Part shown: positions 44,890 to 53,953 of the stretch, piece by piece | Layout of the letters: each line of letters starts with the position of its first letter | How positions within the stretch are numbered: position 1 is the stretch's first letter | Origin: Lachnospiraceae bacterium | Lineage (GTDB): Bacteria > Bacillota > Clostridia > Lachnospirales > Lachnospiraceae | Length of the DNA: 62,043 bases | Assembly: GCA_030537145.1 (NCBI GenBank) | Contig: JAUNON010000009.1 | Span: 1 to 62,043 of the forward strand | Reading direction: 5' to 3' | Position numbers and translations under genes: made by a program | Notes under the pieces: generated by a model | Seen by the model: only the letters and a program-made list of their open reading frames with translations | The model's database searches: none | What the model was told of the DNA's origin: nothing

Positions 44890-45633
44890 TTATTTTTCTG
44901 CCAGCAGGTAGCTGCCTGCCTCCAGCAAAACAGGAGTCTCCTTTTCACAGATAATCGTCACATCACGCAGATCCATGGCCTTGCACAAAGAGGACTTTCC
45001 GGATTTTGAACTGTCTGCCAATACATAACATTCACGGGAATTCTTCTGCACGATCTGCTTTTTCTTTGATTCACGGGGATCAACCGTATTGATGCCCGCT
45101 TCCAGGGAAAAACCGGATACCCCGATAAAGGCTTTATCAAAATACATGCTCTGCAGCGCCGTATCCGTCAAGGGTCCAACCAAGGAAGAAGTCGAAATCA
45201 GAAGTTCTCCTCCGGTCATAATGCACCTTGCCCGTGCGCCATCCAGCTCCTGCACAATCGAAGCATTCGTTGTAACGATCGTAATCTCCTTATTCTTCAG
45301 GTACTTTGCCATACTCAAAACCGTACTGCCCGCATCCAGATAGATCACTTCCCCGTCCGAAACCAAACCCGCTGCATATTTTGCAATCGCATTCTTTTCT
45401 TTTATGTTCAGGATATTCCTGGACCGGAAGGAGGTCTCATACGAACCGGACATCTTCCGCGCCGCGCCGCCGTGAAGAAGAACGATTTCCCCCTCATTTG
45501 CCAGAGAGCGCAGATCCCGGCGTATCGTGGATTCAGATGTTCCCTTAAGAATTTTTTTGAAATCTTCCACCGTTACAATTTCCGTATTTTCAAAAGCCTG
45601 CAGCATCTGCCTCCGTCTTTCAAAAGGAATCAT
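44890..45633 (-). CDS. DeoR family regulator of the second sugar system
   Basis: A 247-residue DeoR protein. The winged helix (residues about 4-60) has KGTSESTIRRDLRSLANEGE and the HGGA turn; the sensor domain has LDAGSTVLSMAKYL and GVSGFSLEAGINT. It has its own promoter with a dyad, apart from the transporter operon, and so is likely autoregulated and controls the transporter genes from the AATGA-rich region at 51326-51520. Confidence 0.93.
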   Translation of the reverse strand: MIPFERRRQMLQAFENTEIVTVEDFKKILKGTSESTIRRDLRSLANEGEIVLLHGGAARKMSGSYETSFRSRNILNIKEKNAIAKYAAGLVSDGEVIYLDAGSTVLSMAKYLKNKEITIVTTNASIVQELDGARARCIMTGGELLISTSSLVGPLTDTALQSMYFDKAFIGVSGFSLEAGINTVDPRESKKKQIVQKNSRECYVLADSSKSGKSSLCKAMDLRDVTIICEKETPVLLEAGSYLLAEK

Positions 45634-45644
45634 AACCCCACCTC

Positions 45645-45693
45645 AATATTCATTTTTTGTGAATATTATATATTATATTTCCATAATTTACAA
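45645..45693 (-). promoter_or_regulatory. Promoter and dyad of the DeoR-ROK operon
   Basis: On the minus strand, TTGTAA (45688-45693) and TATAAT (45665-45670) are 17 bases apart. AATATTC (45645-45651) and GAATATT (45661-45667) are inverted arms overlapping the -10 and the leader, a likely autoregulatory operator. Confidence 0.7.
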
Positions 45694-45736
45694 TAAACGT
45701 ATCTGTGATTTTTCCTTCCTGCTCTGCCTGTTATGG

Positions 45737-46651
45737 TTATATATGATATTCCTCCAAAAGCTGTTCCCGGGTGGGCATAGAGTTCTGGGCTCCTACGCTG
45801 CGGATGGTCACTGCGCTGCAGTAAGAGGCAAACACACCTGCCTCATACTCATTCTTCCCCTGAAGCAGGCCGTAGCAGAAACCGCCCACAAAGGAATCTC
45901 CCGCCCCCGTTGTTTCCACTGCCTGTGTCCTTACCGCAGGAATTCTCTGCGCCAGGCCGTCTTTCACGATCAGGGCTCCCTCCTTTCCCAGCGTGCACAC
46001 CCAGCAATTCCCATATCTGCGGGTCATCTGGGGCAGCAGCCGCTCTGCCTTTTCCATCGTATCAACCTGCTCTCCCAAATAGAAGGATGCCTCCACCTCA
46101 TTTACCACAAAATAATCGCAGCTTTCCATCAGCTCCTCCGGAAGCGGGACGGCCGGAGCCGCATTCAGCAATACCTTTACCCCATAAGCCTTCGCCATGC
46201 GGATTGCTGCCGCCACCACCTCCGCCGGGATCTCAAGCTGGAGCACCACCAGGGCCGCTCCCCGGATCAGCGCTTCCGCCGCAGCCAGATCCTCCAGGCT
46301 CACTGCATAATTTGCGCCCCGGCTGATAACAGCCATAACGCTCCCGTCCGGGAAAACATCCACGATCCCCATGCCGGTCTCCGCATCTTCTGCGGTTTCC
46401 AGATAACGGGTATCCACCTTTGCTCCCTGCAGGCTTTCCCGCAGGGCGTTTCCCATCTGGTCGTCTCCCACCTTTCCGATCATGTAGGTGGGCACACCCA
46501 GCTTGGAAATCTGAACTGCCTGGTTTGCGCCCTTCCCGCCGCATCCGCTTTTAGAAGAAACCGCACTGGCTGTCTCACCGATCCTCGGAACATGCTCCAG
46601 CGACATGAAAATATCATAGTTTAAACTGCCTATTACAACCACGTAGTCCAT
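45737..46651 (-). CDS. rbsK: Ribokinase (PfkB family)
   Basis: A 304-residue PfkB kinase. GSLNYDIFM and GCGGKGANQAVQ are the N-terminal sugar-binding signature, VLLNAAPAVPLP is mid-chain and TTGAGDSFVGGF is the C-terminal anion-hole and catalytic Asp motif. It phosphorylates ribose or a similar sugar. AAAAGGA precedes the ATG. It is the last gene of the transporter operon. Confidence 0.9.
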   Translation of the reverse strand: MDYVVVIGSLNYDIFMSLEHVPRIGETASAVSSKSGCGGKGANQAVQISKLGVPTYMIGKVGDDQMGNALRESLQGAKVDTRYLETAEDAETGMGIVDVFPDGSVMAVISRGANYAVSLEDLAAAEALIRGAALVVLQLEIPAEVVAAAIRMAKAYGVKVLLNAAPAVPLPEELMESCDYFVVNEVEASFYLGEQVDTMEKAERLLPQMTRRYGNCWVCTLGKEGALIVKDGLAQRIPAVRTQAVETTGAGDSFVGGFCYGLLQGKNEYEAGVFASYCSAVTIRSVGAQNSMPTREQLLEEYHI

Positions 46652-46673
46652 CTCATCATTCCTTTTTATCTGA

Positions 46674-47645
46674 TCAGTCTCTTTTCTTAATCCTGGACTC
46701 CAGTCTGTTCTGGATCACCTCGAAGAAAGCGGCGATAACAATAATCGCACCGGTTACAATATACTGGTAGAACGTATTAATATTCAGAATAATCATACCT
46801 ACCTTCAGGGCTGCCAGCAGCAATGCGCCAAACACGGTTCCCAGGACGGAGCCTTTTCCGCCCGCCATTCTGGAACCGCCGATGGCACAGGCTGCAATCG
46901 CCTCCAGCTCATAGCCCTCCCCTGCCTTCGGGTTGCCGCTGCCCAGGTTGGAAAGGCTGATGGCGCCGGCCAGGGAAGCACAGAATGCACAGATAATATA
47001 GGCCCTGATTTTTACCCAGTCAATATTGACACCGGAAAGCCTTGCCGCTTCCTCATTTCCGCCTACCGCATACAGATAGTTGCCAAGCCGTGTTTTGGAA
47101 AGCACGATGCCCATAATAATCGCTACGCCAAGAAATACAAATACATAAACATAAATTCCATTGGGCAGCTTTGCATTGAAAATGCCCCGATAGCTGTTCG
47201 GAACCCCCACCACCGGAACGCCGCCCGTCACAACATAGGCGATGCCGCGGAACACATCCAGCGTACCCAATGTCGCAATAAACGGCTGGAGCTTCAGTTT
47301 TGTTACCAGCAGGCCGTTAATCAGGCCCAGGCCGCAGCCCAGCAGCAGGCCGATGATCAGCGACAGCACCGGATTCCACCCGGCAACTGTCATCTCAGCG
47401 ATGGCAACGATGACAATGCCGTAGGCTGCGCCAACGGAAAGATCAATACCGCCGGTCATAATTGCGAACGTCATACCAGTGGCAATGATTCCGTTAATCG
47501 TGGACTGCTGCAGGATCAGCAAAAAATTAGCCCAGCTTAAATAGGACGAATCCATAATCGTGAAAAAGATATAAATCAAAAAGATACCCAGCAGCGTCAC
47601 CAGCTCACGCTTGTTATTGTTTATTGTTTTCTGAACCTTATTCAT
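46674..47645 (-). CDS. Sugar ABC transporter permease, RbsC family
   Basis: A 323-residue permease with eight to ten helices and the family motifs GMTFAIMTGGIDLSVGA, GGNEEAARLSGVN and CAIGGSRMAGGKGSVLGT. It is the only permease in this operon, so the channel is a homodimer, as in ribose transporters. It overlaps the ATPase gene by eight bases. Confidence 0.94.
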   Translation of the reverse strand: MNKVQKTINNNKRELVTLLGIFLIYIFFTIMDSSYLSWANFLLILQQSTINGIIATGMTFAIMTGGIDLSVGAAYGIVIVAIAEMTVAGWNPVLSLIIGLLLGCGLGLINGLLVTKLKLQPFIATLGTLDVFRGIAYVVTGGVPVVGVPNSYRGIFNAKLPNGIYVYVFVFLGVAIIMGIVLSKTRLGNYLYAVGGNEEAARLSGVNIDWVKIRAYIICAFCASLAGAISLSNLGSGNPKAGEGYELEAIAACAIGGSRMAGGKGSVLGTVFGALLLAALKVGMIILNINTFYQYIVTGAIIVIAAFFEVIQNRLESRIKKRD

Positions 47646-49152
47646 GCTGTTTTCCTCCCATTGCGTATTCCATCGCCAGCTCCTCGCTCATCTGGCTCCG
47701 CTCAATTTCCCCGGTCTTTCGCCCTTCATACATCACAACGATCCGGTCACTGATCCCCAGCACCTCCGGAAGATCAGAAGAGATTACGATGGCAGCCTTG
47801 CCCTGCTCCACAAATTCCTCAATCAGGCGGTAGATCTCTACCCTGGCTCCCACGTCCACGCCCTTTGTGGGCTCGTCAAAAATCAGAACATCCACATCCG
47901 CAGACAGCCACCGGCCGATAATTACCTTCTGCTGGTTTCCGCCCGACATATTTGCCGTCAGCGTATCCGGTTTGGGAGGATGTACATCCAGCAGCTCGAT
48001 GTACTTTTCACAGTTTTTTCTCTTTTTTGCCGTATCTACAAACCATCCCGTCATATATTTTTTCAGACTGGAAATCGCCATATTATCAATATTTGTGGAA
48101 AGATTCAAAAATCCCTGGGTTTTTCTGTCCTCCGGCAAAAGCCCGATGCCGTTTTTCAGCGCATCGCTGGAATTCTTAAAATGCATTTCCTTTCCTCTTA
48201 GAAATACCTTTCCGCCCTTCCGGTGATCCACTCCGCAGACCGCCCGCATCAGCTCCGTTCTTCCGGCGCCCACAAGCCCGGAAAATCCCAATATCTCTCC
48301 CCGGTGCAGTTCAAAGCTCACATCCCGGAACTTCTCTCCGCTGAGATTTTCCACCTTCAGCAAAACCTCCTCCGTTGCCATACAGGGCTTGGTCCTGGTT
48401 GCCAGCGCATCCACATCTCTCCCTACCATCATCCGGATCAGACTGGCCCTGTCCACATCGGCCACCTTTACCGTACCGATCAGGGAGCCGTCCCGCAGGA
48501 TCGTTGCCCGGTCACAGATTTGGAAGATCTCCTCCAGACGATGGCTGACATACAAAATGGTTATTCCCTTTTTCTTTAATTCACCGATGACCCGGAACAG
48601 GTTCTCTGTCTCTTTCATGGAAAGAGACGCTGTCGGCTCATCCAGTGAGATAATTTTCGAATCATAATACAATGCCTTGGCAATGGCCATCATCTGCATT
48701 TCTCCTGCAGAAAGCTGCCCTGCCTTCGTCTCGGACCGAAACGTACAGCCAAGCTGCTTCAGTATGGCATTTACCTTCTTATTCAGTTCTCCCCGGCTTA
48801 CAAAGCCTGCACGGGAAGGTTCGTGGCCCAGCGCCACATTTTCTCCTACACTGATATCCTTTACCACATTTGTTTCCTGATGTACCTTGGAAATCTTACC
48901 TTCCATAATCGCATCATTGGGATTTTTAAAATGCACGGTTTCGCCGAAAAGCCTAACCTCCCCGTCATACTCTGTATAAATACCGTGCAGAATATTCAGC
49001 AGCGTAGATTTTCCTGCGCCGTTCTCCCCCAGCAGCGCATGTACCTCTCCCTGATCGACCGAAAAGCTTACGTCCTTCAGAACATGGGCACCCGGGAAAT
49101 ACTTATTTATCTTTTCAAATCTGATTGCTTCGCTCAAGAGACCACACTCCAT
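47638..49152 (-). CDS. Sugar ABC transporter ATP-binding protein, RbsA type
   Basis: A 504-residue tandem ATPase with GENGAGKST, LSAGEMQM and LDEPTASL in the first half, and LVGAGRTE, MSGGNQQKV and DEPTKGVDVGA in the second. The ATG at 49152 has only a weak AGAAG before it. A TTG five codons later (49137) has GGAG at a better distance, so the true N-terminus may be shorter. A long hairpin lies in the gap before it. Confidence 0.93.
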   Translation of the reverse strand: MECGLLSEAIRFEKINKYFPGAHVLKDVSFSVDQGEVHALLGENGAGKSTLLNILHGIYTEYDGEVRLFGETVHFKNPNDAIMEGKISKVHQETNVVKDISVGENVALGHEPSRAGFVSRGELNKKVNAILKQLGCTFRSETKAGQLSAGEMQMMAIAKALYYDSKIISLDEPTASLSMKETENLFRVIGELKKKGITILYVSHRLEEIFQICDRATILRDGSLIGTVKVADVDRASLIRMMVGRDVDALATRTKPCMATEEVLLKVENLSGEKFRDVSFELHRGEILGFSGLVGAGRTELMRAVCGVDHRKGGKVFLRGKEMHFKNSSDALKNGIGLLPEDRKTQGFLNLSTNIDNMAISSLKKYMTGWFVDTAKKRKNCEKYIELLDVHPPKPDTLTANMSGGNQQKVIIGRWLSADVDVLIFDEPTKGVDVGARVEIYRLIEEFVEQGKAAIVISSDLPEVLGISDRIVVMYEGRKTGEIERSQMSEELAMEYAMGGKQHE

Positions 49153-49161
49153 CTTCTATAC

Positions 49162-49216
49162 GGGCTGCCGCAAATCAAACTGTAAAGATTTTCACAGATC
49201 GCATTTACGGCAGCCC
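49162..49216 (-). other. Long hairpin between binding-protein and ATPase genes
   Basis: GGGCTGCCG (49162-49170) pairs with CGGCAGCCC (49208-49216), and on the minus strand the next five bases also pair, giving about 14 bp with one wobble. No T-tract follows. Its likely role is to protect the binding-protein mRNA or lower downstream expression, as with 8921-8954. Confidence 0.72.
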
Positions 49217-49273
49217 ACATTTTTTCGTTATTTCAGTTTATTCTTGATGAAAACCCGCATCCATGGTGAATAT

Positions 49274-50347
49274 TTACTCGAATGCTGCATCGCTCCATCC
49301 GATTACCTCTGCCGGATCGGAGTCGATATTGTCACTGCAGATCAGAGCCTGAGGAGTCCATACCACCTTGGGCATTTCCTGTCCGCTAAGCTGACGAACC
49401 ATGTATTCCATGGATACCATACCTACATAGTAGGGGAAGGAGTCAACCGTTGCATCCTGTCCGCCGTTACGGATGGATTCGTAAGCCTCTGAGTCGCCGT
49501 CTACACCTACTACGTAAATGTGCTTTCCGGTTTCTTCTTCATAAGCCCGAACGGCTTCTACAACGCCCAGCGCCATATCATCATTGTTGCAGAATACCGC
49601 ATCCAGATCCGGATACTGTGTCAGCCATGTCTCAGCCAGCTCCTTGGATACCTGACGGTCCCAGTCAGCACTCTGCTGTGCTACAATTTCAATATTGGGA
49701 GCGATTTCTGCCATAGTCTCCACAAAGCCGTCCGTTCTCTCACGGGCTGCATATGCCGCCACCTTACCGATTACGACTGCCGCCTGGCCCTCGCCGCCCA
49801 GCTTCTCGGAGATCCACTCTGCTGCAAGAACACCGTTCTGATATGCATTGGGTCCTACAAAGTAGTTGGTATTCTGTGCTACACCGTCATTTACATTTAC
49901 AGCAACCGTTGCATCGCCCTCGTTGCAGGTATCCACTGCAGCAGTCAGGTTTGAGTCGGAAATCGGGCTGAACAGGATTCCGTTGTAGCCCTTGTTAATC
50001 ATGTTGTTCATGGTGGTGAGCTGTCCCTCTTCATCGCTCTCATCCAGGGCAGCCTGTACATCTACCGTCAGCTCCACGCCTGCCTGCTCCGCAATATAAG
50101 CGCCGCACTCTTCATAACCTTTTTTCAAAGACTGCCAGAATTCATTCTGAAGCTGTTTTACCAGACCGCCTACCACCAGTCCGTCCGGTACTTCCGGCAT
50201 TGCGCCGAACTGCTCGCGCATCTGAGTCCAATCGATTCCGTTTGGATCCTTGTCCGGGTTAAACTCGTCCGCATATGCGCTCATTCCACAGACAGAAGCT
50301 GCCATTGCAAGTGTCAATCCCATTGCCAATACTTTCTTTCTTTTCAT
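49274..50347 (-). CDS. Sugar ABC transporter substrate-binding protein
   Basis: A 357-residue exported protein. The signal peptide spans about 1-26 (GMSAYADEF). The mature part is a Peripla_BP_4 fold: GGLVKQLQNEFWQSLKKGY, the hinge NMINKGYNGILFSPISDSN, then FCNNDDMALGVVEAV and YVVGVDGDSEAYESI. It captures a ribose-, allose- or inositol-like sugar. No lipobox is present. It is the second gene of the operon. Confidence 0.92.
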   Translation of the reverse strand: MKRKKVLAMGLTLAMAASVCGMSAYADEFNPDKDPNGIDWTQMREQFGAMPEVPDGLVVGGLVKQLQNEFWQSLKKGYEECGAYIAEQAGVELTVDVQAALDESDEEGQLTTMNNMINKGYNGILFSPISDSNLTAAVDTCNEGDATVAVNVNDGVAQNTNYFVGPNAYQNGVLAAEWISEKLGGEGQAAVVIGKVAAYAARERTDGFVETMAEIAPNIEIVAQQSADWDRQVSKELAETWLTQYPDLDAVFCNNDDMALGVVEAVRAYEEETGKHIYVVGVDGDSEAYESIRNGGQDATVDSFPYYVGMVSMEYMVRQLSGQEMPKVVWTPQALICSDNIDSDPAEVIGWSDAAFE

Positions 50348-50385
50348 TTCTTCGTCCTCCTAATACATTTAATATATGTTTATTG

Positions 50386-51309
50386 TTATGCAAGAATATC
50401 CATCAGGAACTGCTGAGAAACAACCCCGTCGTTCTTGCTGATAACCTGTTCAAATTTGTCCATGCCTACCCGGTCGATCATATCAGAAATCTTTTTAAAG
50501 GTATTGATGTTTGCGGAAACCTCCCGCTTTGCATCCTCCCGAACCGGAAAGCTGTCAAAAAATACAACTCCGTCGTAACCGTATTTCTTCAGGTAATACA
50601 CGAACTCAATGCACTGCGAAAGGTTTACGGAACCGAAAATCAGGCCGCTGTCCATAGAACAATAGCCATCGTTCAAATGAAGTCCGAAAAGCCGGTTTTC
50701 TTTTGCTGCCAGCATCATAGCATAAGAAGGATTGTCATGCTTCATCAGCATATGGCAGAAATCCAGGGTGACACCCATATTGTCCCGCCCGATTTCCTTC
50801 AGCGCCAGCATTACAGTGCCAATACTGTCCAGCATGGCATAATTGCGCGGTTCAAACGGCTTATACTCAATGCTGATTTTCAGATCGCTACCGTAATCGG
50901 CAATTTCCTGAAAGGCCTCTATCATTCGTTTCCATGCCGATTCATAATCCACCTGAAACGGATAATCATATCCGTCATAAGCCTGCCAAACCGTAACTAC
51001 TTCTCCGCCGATCGCCCGGCAGGCATCGATTGCACCCTTACACAGATCGATCGCCTCTCTTCTTACCTTCTCATCTACATTGGTAAATTCGCCGTTTACG
51101 AAAGGCGCCTTAAAACGGGTAGCTACTCCATTCACCTTCATATCGCCAATCGCCTTTTTCAATTCCTCTATCTCATAATCCCGAAAATGTTCCGGATAAT
51201 TAAATTCTAAATGCGTTACATCCGGCATTGAACGATACGTCTGAATGGTTTCCAGGAGATTACAATTGCCTTTAAAAATAAATGAATTCATCCGTCCTGC
51301 GAATTTCAT
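50386..51309 (-). CDS. Sugar phosphate isomerase/epimerase (xylose-isomerase-like TIM barrel)
   Basis: A 307-residue TIM-barrel protein. Expected metal ligands are in SIEYKPFEP (Glu), TLDFCHMLM (Asp/His), FGLHLNDGY (His) and a C-terminal VFFDSFPVRED. The family includes epimerases, isomerases and dehydratases of sugars and inositols. The ATG at 51309 follows AAAAAGGAGG. It is the first gene of the transporter operon, so it probably converts the imported sugar. Confidence 0.88.
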   Translation of the reverse strand: MKFAGRMNSFIFKGNCNLLETIQTYRSMPDVTHLEFNYPEHFRDYEIEELKKAIGDMKVNGVATRFKAPFVNGEFTNVDEKVRREAIDLCKGAIDACRAIGGEVVTVWQAYDGYDYPFQVDYESAWKRMIEAFQEIADYGSDLKISIEYKPFEPRNYAMLDSIGTVMLALKEIGRDNMGVTLDFCHMLMKHDNPSYAMMLAAKENRLFGLHLNDGYCSMDSGLIFGSVNLSQCIEFVYYLKKYGYDGVVFFDSFPVREDAKREVSANINTFKKISDMIDRVGMDKFEQVISKNDGVVSQQFLMDILA

Positions 51310-51325
51310 TTTATATCCTCCTTTT

Positions 51326-51520
51326 TCATTTATTTGCAATTAATTTCATTTCCTGTCATTAATATTATCTTGAATTTCAGTTTTTGTCAATATCATTCAT
51401 TTAAAATCATGTTTTTGCACAACTAACCAGTCATTTTCTCCGTTTCAAATCACTTCTTTTAATCATTTTTCACAAATTTTCAAATTTGAGTCATTTTATG
51501 TCATGATCTGTCCCTCATTT
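51326..51520 (-). promoter_or_regulatory. Promoter and repeated AATGA motifs of the second sugar operon
   Basis: On the minus strand, perfect -35 TTGACA (51385-51390) and -10 TAATAT (51362-51367) are 17 bases apart. Around and upstream of it AATGA (TCATT on the plus strand) occurs about ten times in 190 bases, for example at 51326, 51346, 51356, 51393, 51397, 51431, 51463, 51491 and 51515. DeoR proteins often bind short direct repeats, so these may be operator half-sites. Confidence 0.65.
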
Positions 51521-51525
51521 TCGAA

Positions 51526-51585
51526 ATAAAAAAGGAACGGTTTGCCTTTCTCCAACTGTTTCAGGAGCACATAAAAAACCGTACC
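51526..51585 (-). terminator. Terminator after surE
   Basis: GGTACGGTTT (51576-51585) pairs with AAACCGTTCC (51534-51543) apart from one mismatch, with an inner CTCC/GGAG pair, and is followed on the minus strand by six T bases. It is 44 bases past the surE stop. Confidence 0.72.
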
Positions 51586-51628
51586 TTTTCCAATTTTTTT
51601 CATTTCCTCTATACCGGCCTCTGTATTT

Positions 51629-52357
51629 TTACAGCACAGTATTCTGCACCGTACCAACCGCAATATAGCGATCCAATACAGCCTGAACATCTGATCCCGG
51701 CTCCGCCTCCGTGCTGGCAGTGTACGCCGGCTTCAGATAAAAAACACCGCCCTTCTCTTCCGTCCGCTCATAATAATCCCGATAAAACGGATGCCGAGAG
51801 GGCTTCACGTCCCGTTGGACGCCTTTTATCCGGGCCGGGGAGCCTCCGGGAAAATTCACATTCCAGATACGGCCCGGTCCCGGATCCGTCTCCATCAGCT
51901 CCTTCGCAATGGGCGCCAGCCACTGGTCTGTCACCTCATAGCCCCCATCCCTTTCACCGGAAAAAGCGATGGCCGGTATTCCAAAGAGCAGGCCCTCCAT
52001 GGCGGCTCCCACAGTACCGGAGTATAAAATATCCGCCCCCACATTGTATCCGTGATTGATACCGGAAAACACGAAATCCGGTTTCTGAGGCATCAGCCCT
52101 GCCAGCGCCGCCTTCACACAGTCTGCCGGAGTACCGTCTACCTGAAAGGCTGCCACTCCATCCACCGGAAAATCCACCCGTTTCACCTCCATCGGGCGAA
52201 ATACCGTAATCCGATGGGACATGGCGCTGCACTGATCCTTCGGTGCTGCCACCACCACCTCTCCCAGGCCTGCGGCGGCAGCAGCCAGCCTCCGGATGCC
52301 CTCTGCCTGGATTCCATCATCGTTGACCACCAGTATTCTTCTTTTTCTATTCTCCAT
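51629..52357 (-). CDS. surE: 5'-nucleotidase SurE
   Basis: A 242-residue SurE phosphatase. The metal-binding VNDDG motif is at residues 11-15, with AAPKDQCSAMSHRIT and SGINHGYNVGADILYSGTVGAA further on. The family removes phosphate from nucleoside monophosphates and survival-phase metabolites. GAGGGAAGAAT precedes the ATG. It follows the serpin gene after the 40-bp tandem repeats. Confidence 0.94.
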   Translation of the reverse strand: MENRKRRILVVNDDGIQAEGIRRLAAAAAGLGEVVVAAPKDQCSAMSHRITVFRPMEVKRVDFPVDGVAAFQVDGTPADCVKAALAGLMPQKPDFVFSGINHGYNVGADILYSGTVGAAMEGLLFGIPAIAFSGERDGGYEVTDQWLAPIAKELMETDPGPGRIWNVNFPGGSPARIKGVQRDVKPSRHPFYRDYYERTEEKGGVFYLKPAYTASTEAEPGSDVQAVLDRYIAVGTVQNTVL

Positions 52358-52400
52358 ATTCTTCCCTCATCTGTCGTATCTTATTCTGTCCTCTCCGTCT

Positions 52401-52520
52401 GTGCAGTGTCAGGCGCCCTTTTTCTGCTCCTCCTCACTCTGTGCAGTGTCAGGCGCCCTTTTTCTGCTCTTCCTCACTCTGTGCAGCGCCAGGCGCCCTT
52501 TTTCTGCTCCTCCTCACTCT
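52401..52520. repeat. Three tandem 40-bp repeats
   Basis: Units at 52401-52440, 52441-52480 and 52481-52520 are nearly identical (one to three differences each). Each contains AGGCGCCC and, on the minus strand, AGGAGGAG. The serpin stop codon (52514-52516) lies in the third unit, so the repeat began within or beside the coding end. Copy number may vary between strains. Confidence 0.88.
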
Positions 52521-53755
52521 GCCGTCTGCGTTACGGTTCCTATAAAAATCGGATTCATACTGTCCGTGTCTACAATCATATAGAGGAACGGCCGATCCAG
52601 ATAAACCTGGTAAATCTGCTGCTCGTCGTCCTCGCCCGGAAAGGCCGCCATTGCTTTTGTCTCCACAATCGTAGCCGCAGCCGCCTCTGTCCCATGCTCA
52701 TTTACATCGATAAACGTCTTGTGCAGCACTCTGTCAACCCTTAAAGGGATATCTGATATGCCCGAAAAATCAGCAAGCTCCTGAAAAGCATCTGTGATTC
52801 CCATCTGCTCCAAAGCCGTATTCAATTCCACGCTGTACTCACTCTTAAATTTCGGAAGCTTCGTATACACCGTTGCCTCCCGGGCATTCTGCAGAACGCC
52901 GTACAGCTTCTCACCAGTCAGAGAAGAGAGATAATCCTGCAATGCCACCCCTTCCTCCGGAAGCAATGCGGCAAAGGCATACCGGGAGCCCTGATAATAC
53001 TTCAAAAAGCCGCTTGCAGTATCATCGCTCAGATAGCTGCTTTCCTCAGAGTACATCAGCTTCGTTTCCTGTTCTGTTCCGTCCTCCTTTGTAAATATCC
53101 CATCCTCTATCTGGTATTCCTCATATGCTTTCGCCCACTCTCCCTGAAAAGCGATGGCATTGATCAGATACATCATAGAATCCGGGGAAATATCGTCCAG
53201 CATCCGGTCGATCCGGCCATTCGTTTTATCCGATACCCACTGATTCACACGCTCCAGCGCAGCCTCGTCAAAGGGAAGCGAAACCACTTCTGCTCCGTGA
53301 TATCCTGTATTGGCCTCAAGAAATGATTCCTTTACCGCTCCTGCGCCGCCTTCCCCATTCAGCCAGATGGAATTCCCAATATTCCATTCACAGCCCTTGC
53401 TCTTAGCCAGCGCATCCAGATATACCTGCAGATACTGATTCAGCTCCGGCATTTTCATACCGAAAACAGCTTCCATCTGTGTCAACGTCTCTCCCGCTGC
53501 GCCATTTCCAAGCATGGCAAAAACCGCCATTACCGATACCGGGGAGATCATAAGATTTTCATTTTCCTGTGCACACTCCTGAAGCAGACGTACTGAAAAA
53601 TCTGTAATCTGCACGCCGGCATCTGCCGTCCATGCAGTATTTTCCGTTTCTCCGTCTGTCTGAACCGCCTCTTCCGCAAAACACCCGAATGTCGAACTGC
53701 AGGAAATCGCAGCACCGCACAGCAAAGCCGTCATTTTTTTCCATTTATCTTTCAT
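52514..53755 (-). CDS. Secreted serpin (serine/cysteine protease inhibitor)
   Basis: A 413-residue serpin. The signal peptide covers about 1-27 (CFAEE; Cys25 leaves lipid anchoring as a weak option). NLMISPVSV, FGM-like and ENGTE-like serpin segments are present. The reactive-loop hinge EHGTEAAAATIVETK is intact, meaning it should be a true inhibitor; by normal loop spacing, P1 is Met and P1' Ala (inference), which suits elastase-like proteases. The end reads DRPFLYMIVD, the usual C-terminal strand. Confidence 0.93.
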   Translation of the reverse strand: MKDKWKKMTALLCGAAISCSSTFGCFAEEAVQTDGETENTAWTADAGVQITDFSVRLLQECAQENENLMISPVSVMAVFAMLGNGAAGETLTQMEAVFGMKMPELNQYLQVYLDALAKSKGCEWNIGNSIWLNGEGGAGAVKESFLEANTGYHGAEVVSLPFDEAALERVNQWVSDKTNGRIDRMLDDISPDSMMYLINAIAFQGEWAKAYEEYQIEDGIFTKEDGTEQETKLMYSEESSYLSDDTASGFLKYYQGSRYAFAALLPEEGVALQDYLSSLTGEKLYGVLQNAREATVYTKLPKFKSEYSVELNTALEQMGITDAFQELADFSGISDIPLRVDRVLHKTFIDVNEHGTEAAAATIVETKAMAAFPGEDDEQQIYQVYLDRPFLYMIVDTDSMNPIFIGTVTQTAE

Positions 53756-53805
53756 TCCAATGCTCCTCTCTCTTTTTTATGTGCAAGGATCTCTTGTCAA
53801 GGTTC

Positions 53806-53814
53806 ATTATAGCA
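53806..53814 (-). promoter_or_regulatory. Extended -10 promoter of the serpin gene
   Basis: On the minus strand TGCTATAAT is a perfect extended -10 element, about 50 bases before the serpin start; the -35 region is poor, as is usual for extended -10 promoters. Confidence 0.6.
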
Positions 53815-53953
53815 TATCTCCAAAAACCTGCTATAGGCTCCCGCAATTCTTAAGAAAAAAAGTCGGTCCTACTGGTGTGCAAGATGAGAATTGTAAATAT
53901 TACCGTTCACGTGTATGGAGGGAAGAAGCTGTCTGCATGACAAATAAGCAGAT

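Noticed and set aside
51496..51690. A 64-codon minus-strand frame after surE
   Set aside because: It overlaps the surE end in another frame and the surE terminator; no ribosome site.
52401..52520. CRISPR array
   Set aside because: The three 40-bp units are directly joined with no spacers and there are no cas genes.
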